Shown: positions 14,222 through 26,200 of the stretch, piece by piece
Position numbering within the stretch: position 1 is the stretch's first letter
How the letters are laid out: each line of letters opens with the position of its first letter
Origin: Cheilinus undulatus
Lineage: Eukaryota > Chordata > Actinopteri > Labriformes > Labridae
NCBI RefSeq assembly: GCF_018320785.1
Contig: NC_054879.1
Span: 43,514,698 to 43,578,697 of the forward strand
Reading direction: 5' to 3'
DNA: 64,000 nucleotides
The notes under the pieces: model-generated
The model's input: only the letters and a program-made list of their open reading frames with translations
What the model was told of the DNA's origin: nothing
Database searches by the model: none
Translations under genes and position numbers: made by a program

Positions 14222-17200
14222 CTGAAAGAAAGAACAAGAAGTGCTGTTTCATGAAAACGGTACTCCCTTGAGATAAAAAATAAATCAATAGTTACTGCGT
14301 GAGTAGTTGAATTACATAAATCTACAGAAATCCAACTTTTGAAGGCAAAAATATGCCGAGCAAGAGAAACAGATACCTTATGCATTCCCAAAAACGACTG
14401 CATGCTGTCACTCACCTGCTCCATAGTGGAGCTTTAACCACTTCACAAAGAAACTACAGTATCCTGGATCATGTTTCCCTTGATCACCCTCTACATGTGC
14501 AATCTAAACAGTTAAACACACAGCAGGTGTCTAGCTTTTACATGGCTGTGTTGTAAAGTTGGAAAGGTTGATCACTGAACTAACACGGTGGTTTGAGTCC
14601 CGCTCTGCTGGCACACGGGGCGAGAGCTGACTGTAAATTAAGTCCCTAATAAGAGGACATAAACAAATACTGACAGGAGTGTCACAGCTCAATAATTTTC
14701 ACTGATGGCTTCAGGGTTGCCGACAACCAGCATGAGAAATGGACAGCAGCTTCCCCACCTCTCGCTGCTGCCTACTGCACTGCTGCCCCTCGGTTGCCTT
14801 GGAAACAGCACTGGTTCATGTGAATTTGAGATATTCTACCTTTACCTGAGTCTGTGGGGTGAAGCCAACCCCAAAAGCAGGTAATTATGAAATGGTTATA
14901 GCCTGTTCCATCATCATTAGAGAAGAGGAATGGAGGACACGGACTAGCGGGTGAATGTGAGGTGAAAAGCCAAAGCCAAACAAGTTTTAGCCACTCTCTG
15001 CTAAAACAGCCAGTACACCCCATTTCCATGGTACTGTAGGGCTGTTCTTTTCAGAATGGAAAAGGGTAGTAAACGGAATTCTAATGTCTTTAAAGGTCAC
15101 ATATTTAACCCCTTTATGACAAGTTTAGATTGGTCTCAGAGGTCCCCAAAACATGCCTGTGAAGTTTGTTGCTGAAAAAAAAACACTCCAGTTTTGGACT
15201 TTTGCATTTCTAAAAAACACTGTTTTAGCCCTGGTCAGAATGAGCTGTTTCTGTGTCTGTGGCTAAAAGTTCATGAGCTGTCTGACCCGCCCCTCTCAGG
15301 AAATGGATGTTGCTCTCCTGATCCTCCTCTCAGCTGCCACCTGAGAAGAGGATCAGGAGAGGAGGGCGGAACTTTCCTCCAAGTGGGGAGGGCCAACCCA
15401 ACCTGGGGGCGGGGCTTACTCCCCACATGACATCATGAAGGAAAAATCTGAGAACAGCTTGTTTAGGCACACATTTCCTGAAAGGTGGACAAAGAGAGGG
15501 GGGAAGGAATGGACATTTTTCTGATTCTTGGGGGATTGTGGACAGGTCAGGGGCACATATTCATGTCATCTTTATTATTTCTATTTAAGACAGGAAAACC
15601 AACACTTCCCCATAAGATGTTTGTGTTAATCCTTGCAGAGTGAATTGCTCTGGCTGCTAAAGGACAAGACAGAATTAGTGATCCTTTAACCTACACTGTA
15701 TCTAACCAACCGTTCAGCATTCTATTAAGTGCATTAAAAAAGCAAATGTGACTCGTTGTCCTTGCACACATTAATTAACAATTTGACTGTTAAATGCACA
15801 GTATTAAAGGGTTATTTCAGTACTTTTGAAATGTTGCTGTATAAGGTACTTGGCAATAGTAGTGGCATCATAAAACAATGTTGGCTGTTTTGAAGGGTAC
15901 ATTGAACATTTCTGAGGCATTTTATTTTTAGCAAGAAAGCCTGTGTTTGGCACTATTTTGCAATGTGAGTTTTAGCTACTGGCAAGGTGTTCTTCCGCCT
16001 CAGCGTATCTGAACAGCTGTTTGGGCCTGCAGGCTTCGTCAGAGGAAATAAAAGCTACAACAAAACTAAAATGAGCAATTTCGACTCAAGAGGCAATGAC
16101 ACAGTTTGTACTGTGGGTATGAGAGGATACTTTTATGAGCCAGAGTACACAGAGGAACAGCTTCTACAGATGAGACTCAGAGGTAAGAAAGAGAGAGAGA
16201 AACTTCATTGGAGACCAGTTAGTGGAGAGATCCAAAGTTACTTGATGGTATAGTTGCGGGAACTGGGAGCATATACCTACTGAGCTACTGTTGTCACGAA
16301 TGGGACTTCACCACAACTCTTCAGGACATTTCTGATCAAGCATAGCGACTCACAGAAGCCTGCAGCCTGCATCACTCCCCATCCAGAGTTCCCCACCTTG
16401 CTAAACTATGGCGTTCTACAGATCTTTAACTCTCTGGAGATAAACTGGAGAAACCAACTTGATAAAAAGAGCTGAATGGAATTTTTTCATCCAAGTGATT
16501 TTATGGATGTTGCTTTGTTCTTCTAAAGGCTGATAATTAGACAAGCTACAGTCAGCATGACATGTTTACTTTATAAAAACACTGTCCAGGCTGTTGAAGT
16601 TGAAAAATGACCTGAATAACTAGCTTTTGTTTAGTTTGTTGTTGCTTTCTCTGAAAAAAGCCTGCAGACCCAAACAGATGATCAGGCATGAAGCCAGTAT
16701 CTGAAACTTGGATTGCAAAATAGTGACAAACAAACACAGAGGCTTTCAGGCTGAAAAATAAAACACTTCAAAAACTTCTGATATAGCATACAACTGAGTC
16801 AGCATTGTTTTTTCTTGCCCCATTATTACCTTAAACTTGCTAAATTACATGGATTAACTGAACCTGTCTGCAGAACTATGTAGCTTAACTTCCCAAGGCA
16901 TGTCCTTTTGAGGCTAATGCCACTATTATTGCTCAGTACCTTAGACAACCCAACTCAAAAAACACCAAAACATCCTTTAAGAAAAGCAAATTTAAGTTAA
17001 TGGTTTGCATGTTTGTTATGTTATAAAACGGTGTACTTGACGCTGTTACCTCTCTTCTTTATCCATGGCTTTCTTGTCTGTAGGACTGTTCTTCTTTGGT
17101 GGAACAGGAGGACAAACTTTTCCACAAATGTCCTGGATGCTACGCTTGATTTGGCAGCTGCGCGTGGCCGCCTTAGTGAGGATGCGCTCAATGGCTGTAA

Positions 17201-20200
17201 TGCCATCCCCATGAGCGTGACGACTTGAGTCCATATCCTCGAGCCATGATGCGGACAGAGAGTTCTGTTTGGATGACAACTTCTGGTGGAGCTTGATGAG
17301 AAGTGACAGCATGCTCTCTCTGATCTCCAGGATCTCTGTCACCAGCTGAGGCGGCGTGCCTGGTGGGACCCAGCGAGTTGAGGAGCTCTTGGGTCGGACG
17401 ACCTGGGCGGCTTCAGTGCTGCTGCGGTTGATGATCTCCTGGAACTTCCTCCTGCGCTCGGCTACGAGGCTGAACACCTGAGCTTCACGCAGATTCTAGG
17501 ATATCATTGGACATAAAACAAAACATTTTAACAATTACCATGATAATGCATGCTATAATTATGAGATCATCATTGTTACTCACAAAAGGTAAAGTAGCCA
17601 CACAGACAAATGTTTTCACAGCAAACATCAGAATAATCAAGCCCATGACATGGACTTGGCTTTGATGGATTGGAGAGAAACTTAATTACCATGATGAGGC
17701 GGCACAATGCACTTTTAGGTCAAATTTAATAGCGGTTATAAAATTTCAGCTGACGTTTCACAAACAGCGTCACTGAAAGCATCCAGAACAACCGTATTCC
17801 TGCACAAAATTCAAATCATCCTGATGTTAAAGCACAAAAGCTGTCTGAGAGATTACCATGACCTGACCTGACAGAGAGGACCTGAGCGGCACTGTTAAAT
17901 AAACATTCATCAACTCGTCCACTCTGGGCAACATCAATCATACTGACATGCGGTTAAAAGCATTTACCCAAACCTGCATTACACATGTAATTAGTTTCAG
18001 CAGTCAAGAAGGGGGAGAACTGCTGAAGCACAGCATTAAACACACACAGTAACACACAGAGGTAGATGTCCTTTGAGATGCACAAAAACAGGCAAGTGCA
18101 AAGAGATTCTTTCAAGGTAAAGATAAAAAAGTAGATAAATGAGGCTGCTAGTGGCATCGAAGCCATCTGCCTTTTCACAGAAATGGATGCGGATAGATAC
18201 CTCTCTCCAATTCCCTGATAGACGCCTGGAGTTCTGTGGAGCCGGTACAGCAAAATGAACACAAATGGTGATGACATGAAAGAGGGACATAAAAGAACCA
18301 CAAACAACAAAACAAGATGATGAATGAATAGTACCCATGTCTCTGCTTTTGTTGGTGAAAATCGAGATAAAGTCAAAATACACTGCCTAGTGTAGCATTT
18401 GCATGGTGGCAAGGTAAAATAGTTTTACCCCTCTGGGAAGTAGAGTTGTCACTAAACCACAATTTTGAATGTGAATCAGTCAAAATCAAAGAAATGAAAA
18501 CAATCTCTTGGAGTCTCTTGGAGACTGCTTAATTTACCAAAATTTGGCATGCTGTTCCAAGTAATAAAAGGCAAAATGAACGATAGATTTCTTTTGTACC
18601 CGGCCTTCCTAAAATAGAAACAATACCTCTGAACCACAGTACCACTAATACAAATTAGGAAGTGTATGCCCTGCAGTGGTTCTGTTGTCTTTATTTTCAT
18701 TTTTATGTCATTTTATGGGTGTCGTTTTTTGTGCAGGGCGGTGAAACTGTCATTATTCTGCAGGTGGGAATGGTAAGGAAAACTTTTAAAAGTCACATAT
18801 TAAACTTAAATTTTTTTTAAGTTTATATTGGTCTCTGAGGCCCCAAAAAGATGCCTGTGAAGTTTGTTGCTGAAAAAAACACTATTTTTGTATGTCTAAA
18901 ACCCCCTCTGTTTCAGCCCCTCAAGCTGTATCTGTGTCTGTGGCTTTAAATGTAATAAGCTGTCTGACTCCACCTCTCTCAGGAAATGGATAGCAGCTGA
19001 GAAGAAGATCAGGAGAGGAGGGCGGAACTTTCCTCCAAGCGGGGAGGGCCAACCTCCTGGGGGTGGTTCTATCTCCCCACATGACATCATGAGGGGAAAA
19101 TCTGAGAACGGCTTGTTTCAGCACACATTTTCTGAAAGGTTGGGCGGGTGTTGGTCTGATTGTGGACAGGCCAGGGGCACATATTTTAGTTAGAACTGCC
19201 TGAAAAGGGTTTTTTGCATAATATGTGACCTTTGATATTAACCTGGAGACATCGCTGTTGTTTTGTTTTGTCAACATGACTAAAACTAGGCTAAAATGTA
19301 TTGTAGTTTCTCCACCAAAAAACAATGCAGCTGTATCTCTTCTGCCTCTCAGCTGTAGAAAGCCATGACCCCAGGTTTGGAAGGGTGCAAAGAACACAGC
19401 ACCATGACTTGGTAGCAGATTTAGGCAAGAAAATAAATGCTTGGAGTAAAAGTAAAGACTAAAATGTGAGTACATTTTTTATGGACTTAAAACTAGACTA
19501 AAATGTTTTTTGAGTTTTCATTGACTAAAACTAAAAAGGGTAGAAATAACTAAAATGTGACTAAAACTAAAAGACATTTCATCTCAAGACTAAGACTAAA
19601 ATCAATAATAGCTGCCAAAACTAACACTGCTAGACTGAAGTTAACTAGTTTGTATTGTTTCTACTTGCTTGTAGGTAAGCTTAATAAGGTTTTAGAGTTT
19701 TAAGAAAAAGGGTCGTTCGCACTCAAAGCTAAATTTGCTTTGTGTCTAATAAGATGTTTTTAATTTCTTCACTAAACCAATTACCATGTGTTTGGATTAT
19801 ATTATCCTTATGTTGGTCTTTAGGCTCAAGTTCAGCAATATAGGTTACTGAAATGCCGTTTATCATTGCTGACAAGCTCCTTTTCCGAGCTTGCCAATTC
19901 TATAGAAACTTGACAACATGCCAATCAAATATAACTGTGAGCTGTGTCAAAGAAACTTATTTTTGATTTTTTACAACTAGAGAGACTACAGCACATTTTC
20001 AATTGTGAAGTGTATTTTAAATTGACTTTCTGTGCCCTGCTGTGTAAGGAAGAGGAGGAACGTGAGTCTAACTGTCCCCATGCTGCTCCACTGGAGGACC
20101 AAAAAAGACAGTGAAACAAAACAGTAAGTCTGCCATGTTTCTTTGCATATCGAGTGTTTTTAGCCTTCTGGTCAAATGCCTGCTTATACAAAGCAGCAGA

Positions 20201-23200
20201 TATACTGAAATATTGGCACTGGGGTGTGTTTTGGACACCTGACAAAAACAAGTCCATTAATCATTGCTCTTTAGCTTATTTCGCCTGGGTCTTGAGCATT
20301 TTGATATTTACTCTCTCTAGACACATTTTTCCCTCTCAGTTCTTTATTCAGTGATTCAGCTCTGTAACTGATAATGTTGTCATCCAGCTCAGCCTTTGGC
20401 AGAGCCACCTCTTACCTGTCCATATGAAGAAGCTTCAGTGCTGGTGCTGGGAGGGGCCTCTCTCTTCACTTCAGGAGCAGTTTCGGGAACGCGGACCCTC
20501 ACGAAGTTGATGACGTGATGCAGGTTGGAGAGCAGGTTGGTGCCAGGGAACCAGCTGTCATGGCAGTGCTCTTCAATGCAAGGCTCCTAGAAGAATACGA
20601 GCCTGTGAGACACTGCTGAGTATCAAAAGTGAGAAGAGTGGGTGTAACTCGACACTCATATCTGACCTCGTCCTCTTTGTTTTCTTGAACTTGATTGTCC
20701 AAGCCTAGCTCGATCAGGTACAGCACCATGCAGAGCACATGCTCGGACATGTTCTGATGATCCATCCATATCTAGAACAGAAAAAAAGCACTGGATTAAA
20801 TTAATGAAATTGTAACATTTCAGCCTTGCTTAACACTTTTTTTAAATAAACAGCTTCATTGGCCTTTTTGTTTCTTTATTATGTCTCATTTTCCATCTCA
20901 TTTTGCATTTTCTTATACAAATAACTTGTCGCCAAAATTATCATGTGCATAAAAATGTGGTAAAAAGAAGTGTCTTAATTAACCCAAGGGCTAAATCGAG
21001 AAGTATGGCAGCATATCACATGATTCATCACTGAAAGGCTCACCTTGTAAAGAAGAGTGAATATCACAATGTGCAGCGTCTTGCAGTGCAACAGCCTGAT
21101 CAGACCTTTGTAGCAGGGATGCAGAGGAGTCCTCTCTTTGTACGGTGGCCACGGGTTGCCAGTGTGAATACCAGACTGTTTTAAACTATCGTGGAAGAAG
21201 ATTTCACAATCATTTATTTAGCCAGTAAGAAAATAAGTACATAAAATTTTGTATTAACAAAGGTAACTGTTTTCAATTATTAGAAAAATGAGGTTGTATT
21301 TGAATGACAGCTTATGTTGTCAGAGTTAATTCACAGAACAAACGGTTCATAGTCCATGCAACAGAACAGTCGATAGGCAGCACAGCCGCTCTCTCTATTA
21401 GTGATGATGGGATCATTGTTGTATAAAACCAGAGTTGCCTGACAGGCAATCCATCATCTTCAAACAGTGTGAATGAGCAACATGAGGCTGTGCCACACTC
21501 GGAAAGTGGCACAGCAGCTTCAATATGTTTCAAGGAGAAATATGCCTCAGTTTGCTTACACCTAAACTACCCTTGAAGAGCATGTGCTGCACGGGACAAT
21601 CATCTACATCACTGATCTAGATCACTGAATTTAGTCCAGGTTATCTTCCACACTACTGCATTAAGCACAAAAGCACTCAGGATGGATCTTTTCTAGTATT
21701 AGAAGAAAATGAACCCTGGGGTTTCCCCTTCGCTTCAATCTGACACGTTTGTCTTTGCAGCACAATCAGACAAGAAAGATTTCCTCAATTCTATTACAAT
21801 TTAGACGGAAATATTGATTTTTTCTCGACAGCTATCTAATTGGAACCAACTTGAGCGCATGGTTGATGTGACCTTTCTTGGTTATCACATGCAGGTAAGG
21901 GAGGTGAGCCTGAGGCAATGCTTGAGCGTGATGCAGGTTGGTTGAAGGAGTTAACACTGATATACCAAATATGCCTCTATAATGAGCAAAGCTGCAAGGA
22001 AAACGTGTGATAAATCAAAGAAAAGTGTTTAAGGGAACTTGGTGGATTGCACTTTTGATGAAATTAAGAACCATCAGTTTGGGGGGAATTAAAGCAGCAG
22101 AATTAACTTACAATGCTGAGTATCTGTCCATAGCTGACTGCACGTCACGGCGGTAGACTGTTCTGAGAACGACCATGATGGGGTCAAACTCCTTCTCCCA
22201 CACCTCCGCTAGTGGAATAAAGGGAGAGAAATGTTTTGCAATCTGTTGTTCAAAGTCACATTGATTCACCTGTTTTGTGTAAGTGGTGTAAGGTTGCCCC
22301 CTTGTGGTCAACTTGGGTCTAAGGAAAAAGGTCTGAAATTGAAGAAGCATTTTTCTTGCTTCAAATGGCCATTTCTAATCAGCTCTATCACCAAATTAGA
22401 CTATAACGAGTGGTGGGGAAAATATGCACTATATCACTCTCCCCTTTAGGGGCTGTTTAAGAGATAGATTACCTAAGAAGGAAATAGAGCATAAAGTTTC
22501 TTTCTGTTATGTTCAATACTGAATCAAAACACCTAACCTGGATTAAGCACCAACCGTCTAAAGAATAAAGATTGGATTTCAGTTCTTCTTACCCACAGCT
22601 ACAGTAATACAAAATACTATAAATGCAATTTTACCAGTCTTAATTGATATAAAAAATATACTCTGGTCATGTATCACAATGTATTGATTATTTTTCTATG
22701 TGTTATTGGCTTTAAATCTCCCATCTCTCTATAAAGAGAGTCTCTACGCAGTCATTGTTTCTGCTTACACTACTCCAGCCTAAACAGTTTCTGTGGTTCG
22801 GATACCAAATAACCAGAGGTGGAAAAGTATCAGACTATTATACTTAAGTAAAAGTTCAGTTTCTCAGGTTAAAATTTACTTGAGTAGAAGTACAAGTACT
22901 GGTCTATAATCTACTCAAGTAAAAGTAGAAATAATGTCATTTAAAATTTACTCAAAGTAGTGAGCAGCTACTTTTTATACCCAAGGGGCTTTCACAGTGA
23001 AATATGACCTGTCCTTAATGTGCAATAACAACAAGAAAATATGAACATCCAACCAGGTTATTTATTATAAGGTGTGGCCTAACCTAAAGTGCCATATGCA
23101 TGTACTGACCGTCATGTGTTGTGAAAGCCAAACGTTTGGTCATTTTCATATTGTTGGCAGAAAGTTTGGACCTCCTTATTGTGGCTTTTAGTTAGATTTT

Positions 23201-26200
23201 TTTTCTCAGTACTTGATGCTTTTTGAAATGTAGTTAAGTCCAATACTTAACTCAAAATATACCTAAGTAAAAGTAAAAGTAGTGATTTTAAATAGGGATG
23301 CACGACATTATTGGTCTGGTATTGGTATCCGCAGATATTGGCTAAAAAAGGCAAATATCGTATCCACAGATATCAACATTTCTGCCGATATTTAGCCTGT
23401 CTATTTCAGCATATAATCGACTGTAAATTTTGTCCATATATACTAATAAATTAGTGAAGTTTTAGGCTGAGCCAACAGACCTATGTCAGTTGTAGGGATG
23501 CACAGAGTTAATCGCTAAAATTGTCAAATCCGTTTTTCAAATTAGCCAGCGAGGGACTTACGAGTCGGTTAAACTATCTACCAATTATTTTTTATAATCA
23601 CAGGCTTGAAATCCTGGTCTATAATGCTCTTGTAAACTGCAATGAACCTCCAGCCACTAGAGGCAGCTGTAGCTTCAGTTAATCATTGCTGCCTTCCTGT
23701 CTGGCACTTCGCAGATATAAACATGAGAAGCTCAGCGGTGGCTCAGCAGTTGTAGTAGCAACAGCGTGGTATGACAGTTTTTTAAAGTGGTAAATGGAAA
23801 TGAAGTGGTATGTAGGCTGTCGAGGGTTGAACTCAAGTATAACTTCCACTCAAAGTGAAAAAAGGCCCCATGTCAAAGCACGATATCAAGCTGCAAAGAG
23901 GAACGAAGGCTGGCGGAGCTAGCTGCTAATGTAGCCACGCTGCAGAGAGTATTGGGCGAGCGTCACACCCATTGACACAATGACCCTGTGAGGAATTTGA
24001 CTGTTTTCTAGGGGTTTTCTCCTCCTTAGACTAGTGGGTTTAACAAAATTTAAATGAGCGTTTAGCCGAATAGAGAAATAGATGCTTTGGAACACCCTTA
24101 GTAAGTTGAGGTCTTTTTCTTTATTCATCCTCATTCTTTAAACCTAAAATTGTTTTTTAAGGACTAAAGTCTGTTTCCTTGGTCACCCTGAAGCCTTAAA
24201 GTGTGTCTAAAAGGACGGAAATTTCTTGTCCAAAAAGCATATTTAAATATCAGTATTGATATCAGTATCAGCTAAAATGAATTTGTAAATATTGGTATAT
24301 CAGATATCAGCAAATATCCAATATTGTGCATCCCTAATATCAAAACTACTCAAAAAAGTTCAAGTACACAAAAAAAGCTACTCAATTACAGCAACTTGAG
24401 TAAATGTTATTAGTTACTTTCCACCCCTGCTAATACATTTACACCAGAAGGAAATGGCTGTTTTATTTCATTTTAAAAATGCACAGATTGGTGCATCAGC
24501 ATCACTGATTACTTCTTTGTCCCCTCAAACTTGAACTTTTCAAAAAGGTAATCTTCATGTTACTTGTCATAACAGTCTGTTTGTAAAAGACTTCCCCACC
24601 AACGCCCTACCTTTCGGTGTGTACATGCCCTGCTGCATGGAGCCTCCAGGCTCGAACACTGGGGCCTTAAAGTCTGCCACGTCAGACAGCATTTTCTCAA
24701 AACTACAACTCCCTGGAACAATCCCACTCTTTGGGTTGGGGTTTTCAGGAATCTAAGAAAACACAGTTAAGGGGAAACGGTTGGGATTACTGAGTGTGAT
24801 GGCTCTTTAATGCACTTCTTAAGTGTTGAAGGATACAAGGTCTAACAGAGCGCTGTGTGTACGGTCATTCATACACAACTGGGACACCATCTCAGCCCGA
24901 AGGATCTCATCGTCCGTCATCCCTGTTAGTGAGAGGAAGAAGAAGAACGTAAACACCAAGTGACAAAGAGTACAGCCCTACATTATATAGCAGTAACATC
25001 ACCAGTCCGCATATTAGCCCTGCCCACATTAAACCCAGCCAGGAAAGAGGTGAAAAACTTTCTAATGATCTAAATCCAAAATTCAGTCACATGTAGATCT
25101 CAGTGTTTTCACATGTTTACAGCAACCATATTCCCACATATCTAGTGTGTTTAGACACAAATTTGGAATTTTACTTTACAGGCTTTTAAAGAGAGATTTT
25201 TAGCACCACATTATCATAATGGTGAGTAAATAACATGGTCCTCTCTCTTTTTCTTTCTGAAAAATATATCAGAATCACACAGAGCATTTAATTGGCTAAA
25301 CATCAGTTCAAAAAGAAAACACTCAGAGATCATGGCAGCCAGAAAACTACTAATAATCAGAAATCTTTATTGGTATTTGAGTTGATATATCATTCTCTTT
25401 AAGTGACATGTTTCATTACTGATCATTATGTAAGGTGCAAAAGAAAAACCCAGTAGTTTAAAGGTGTACAGGATAAAAATGATATAGCTTAGAGAAACAG
25501 TAATCCAAGTAAAAAGTTAGATGTTTACAGCAAATAAATAATAAGCAGTGAAAAGTAGGTTAAACCTGAGCCATTGTCATTATATTGTAAGCTCTGACTT
25601 CATCAGTTTGATGGACCCCTTACCCAAATGAATGCGCAGGCTTGTCAATATGACCAAGAAAGTCAGCGCTCCTTCAAGCATGGGTCTTTCCTGCTCAGAA
25701 TCTAACACAGCATTTTGATGCTGAGACGCCATGGTCAACAAGTCAACCACTTTGAACCTGTGAGAGAAGTCAATGAGCATACAACTAGTCAGTCAAGTGT
25801 TTTTATAAAGGAGACAAAAATACATCTGAAATTTAAAGCTCACCTCTCAAATACACTTGAGATAAAGTAGTCAGGATCTAATCTTGATGCACAAACCTAT
25901 AAAATAAATATAAATTAGTACTTTTGTTCATACAGCTGTAACAACTGAGCACTGTCTGTGACGCAGAGATCCCCACCTGGAGCAGAAAGACATCTGGGTC
26001 GATCATGGAGTTGCAGAAGTGTGACTGCACGTAGGTCATAGCCTGCCCCTTGATCTGCAGACCGTTCCTGACCCACATGTTGCTGTGAATCTCTGATAGG
26101 CATGCCTACAGACACACAGAGCAAATTTATAATCAGTATATGGCTTCAAATAAGAAGAAGATCATAACTTTACATGGCTTGTGTGTTGAGAAACACCTGG

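Noticed and set aside
14793..14806. Possible RFX (X-box) site GTTGCCTTGGAAAC
   Set aside because: One half-site deviates from consensus, it lies deep in a UBR3 intron, and such matches arise often by chance.
17954..18412. 152-codon minus-strand open frame
   Set aside because: It lies in UBR3 intron 23, is hydrophobic and Cys-rich without domain signature, overlaps another frame of similar quality, and does not fit the phase of the flanking exons.
18921..19475. 184-codon minus-strand open frame
   Set aside because: It runs through two different repeats (18786-19233 and 19240-19632), so it is a chance frame in transposon sequence.
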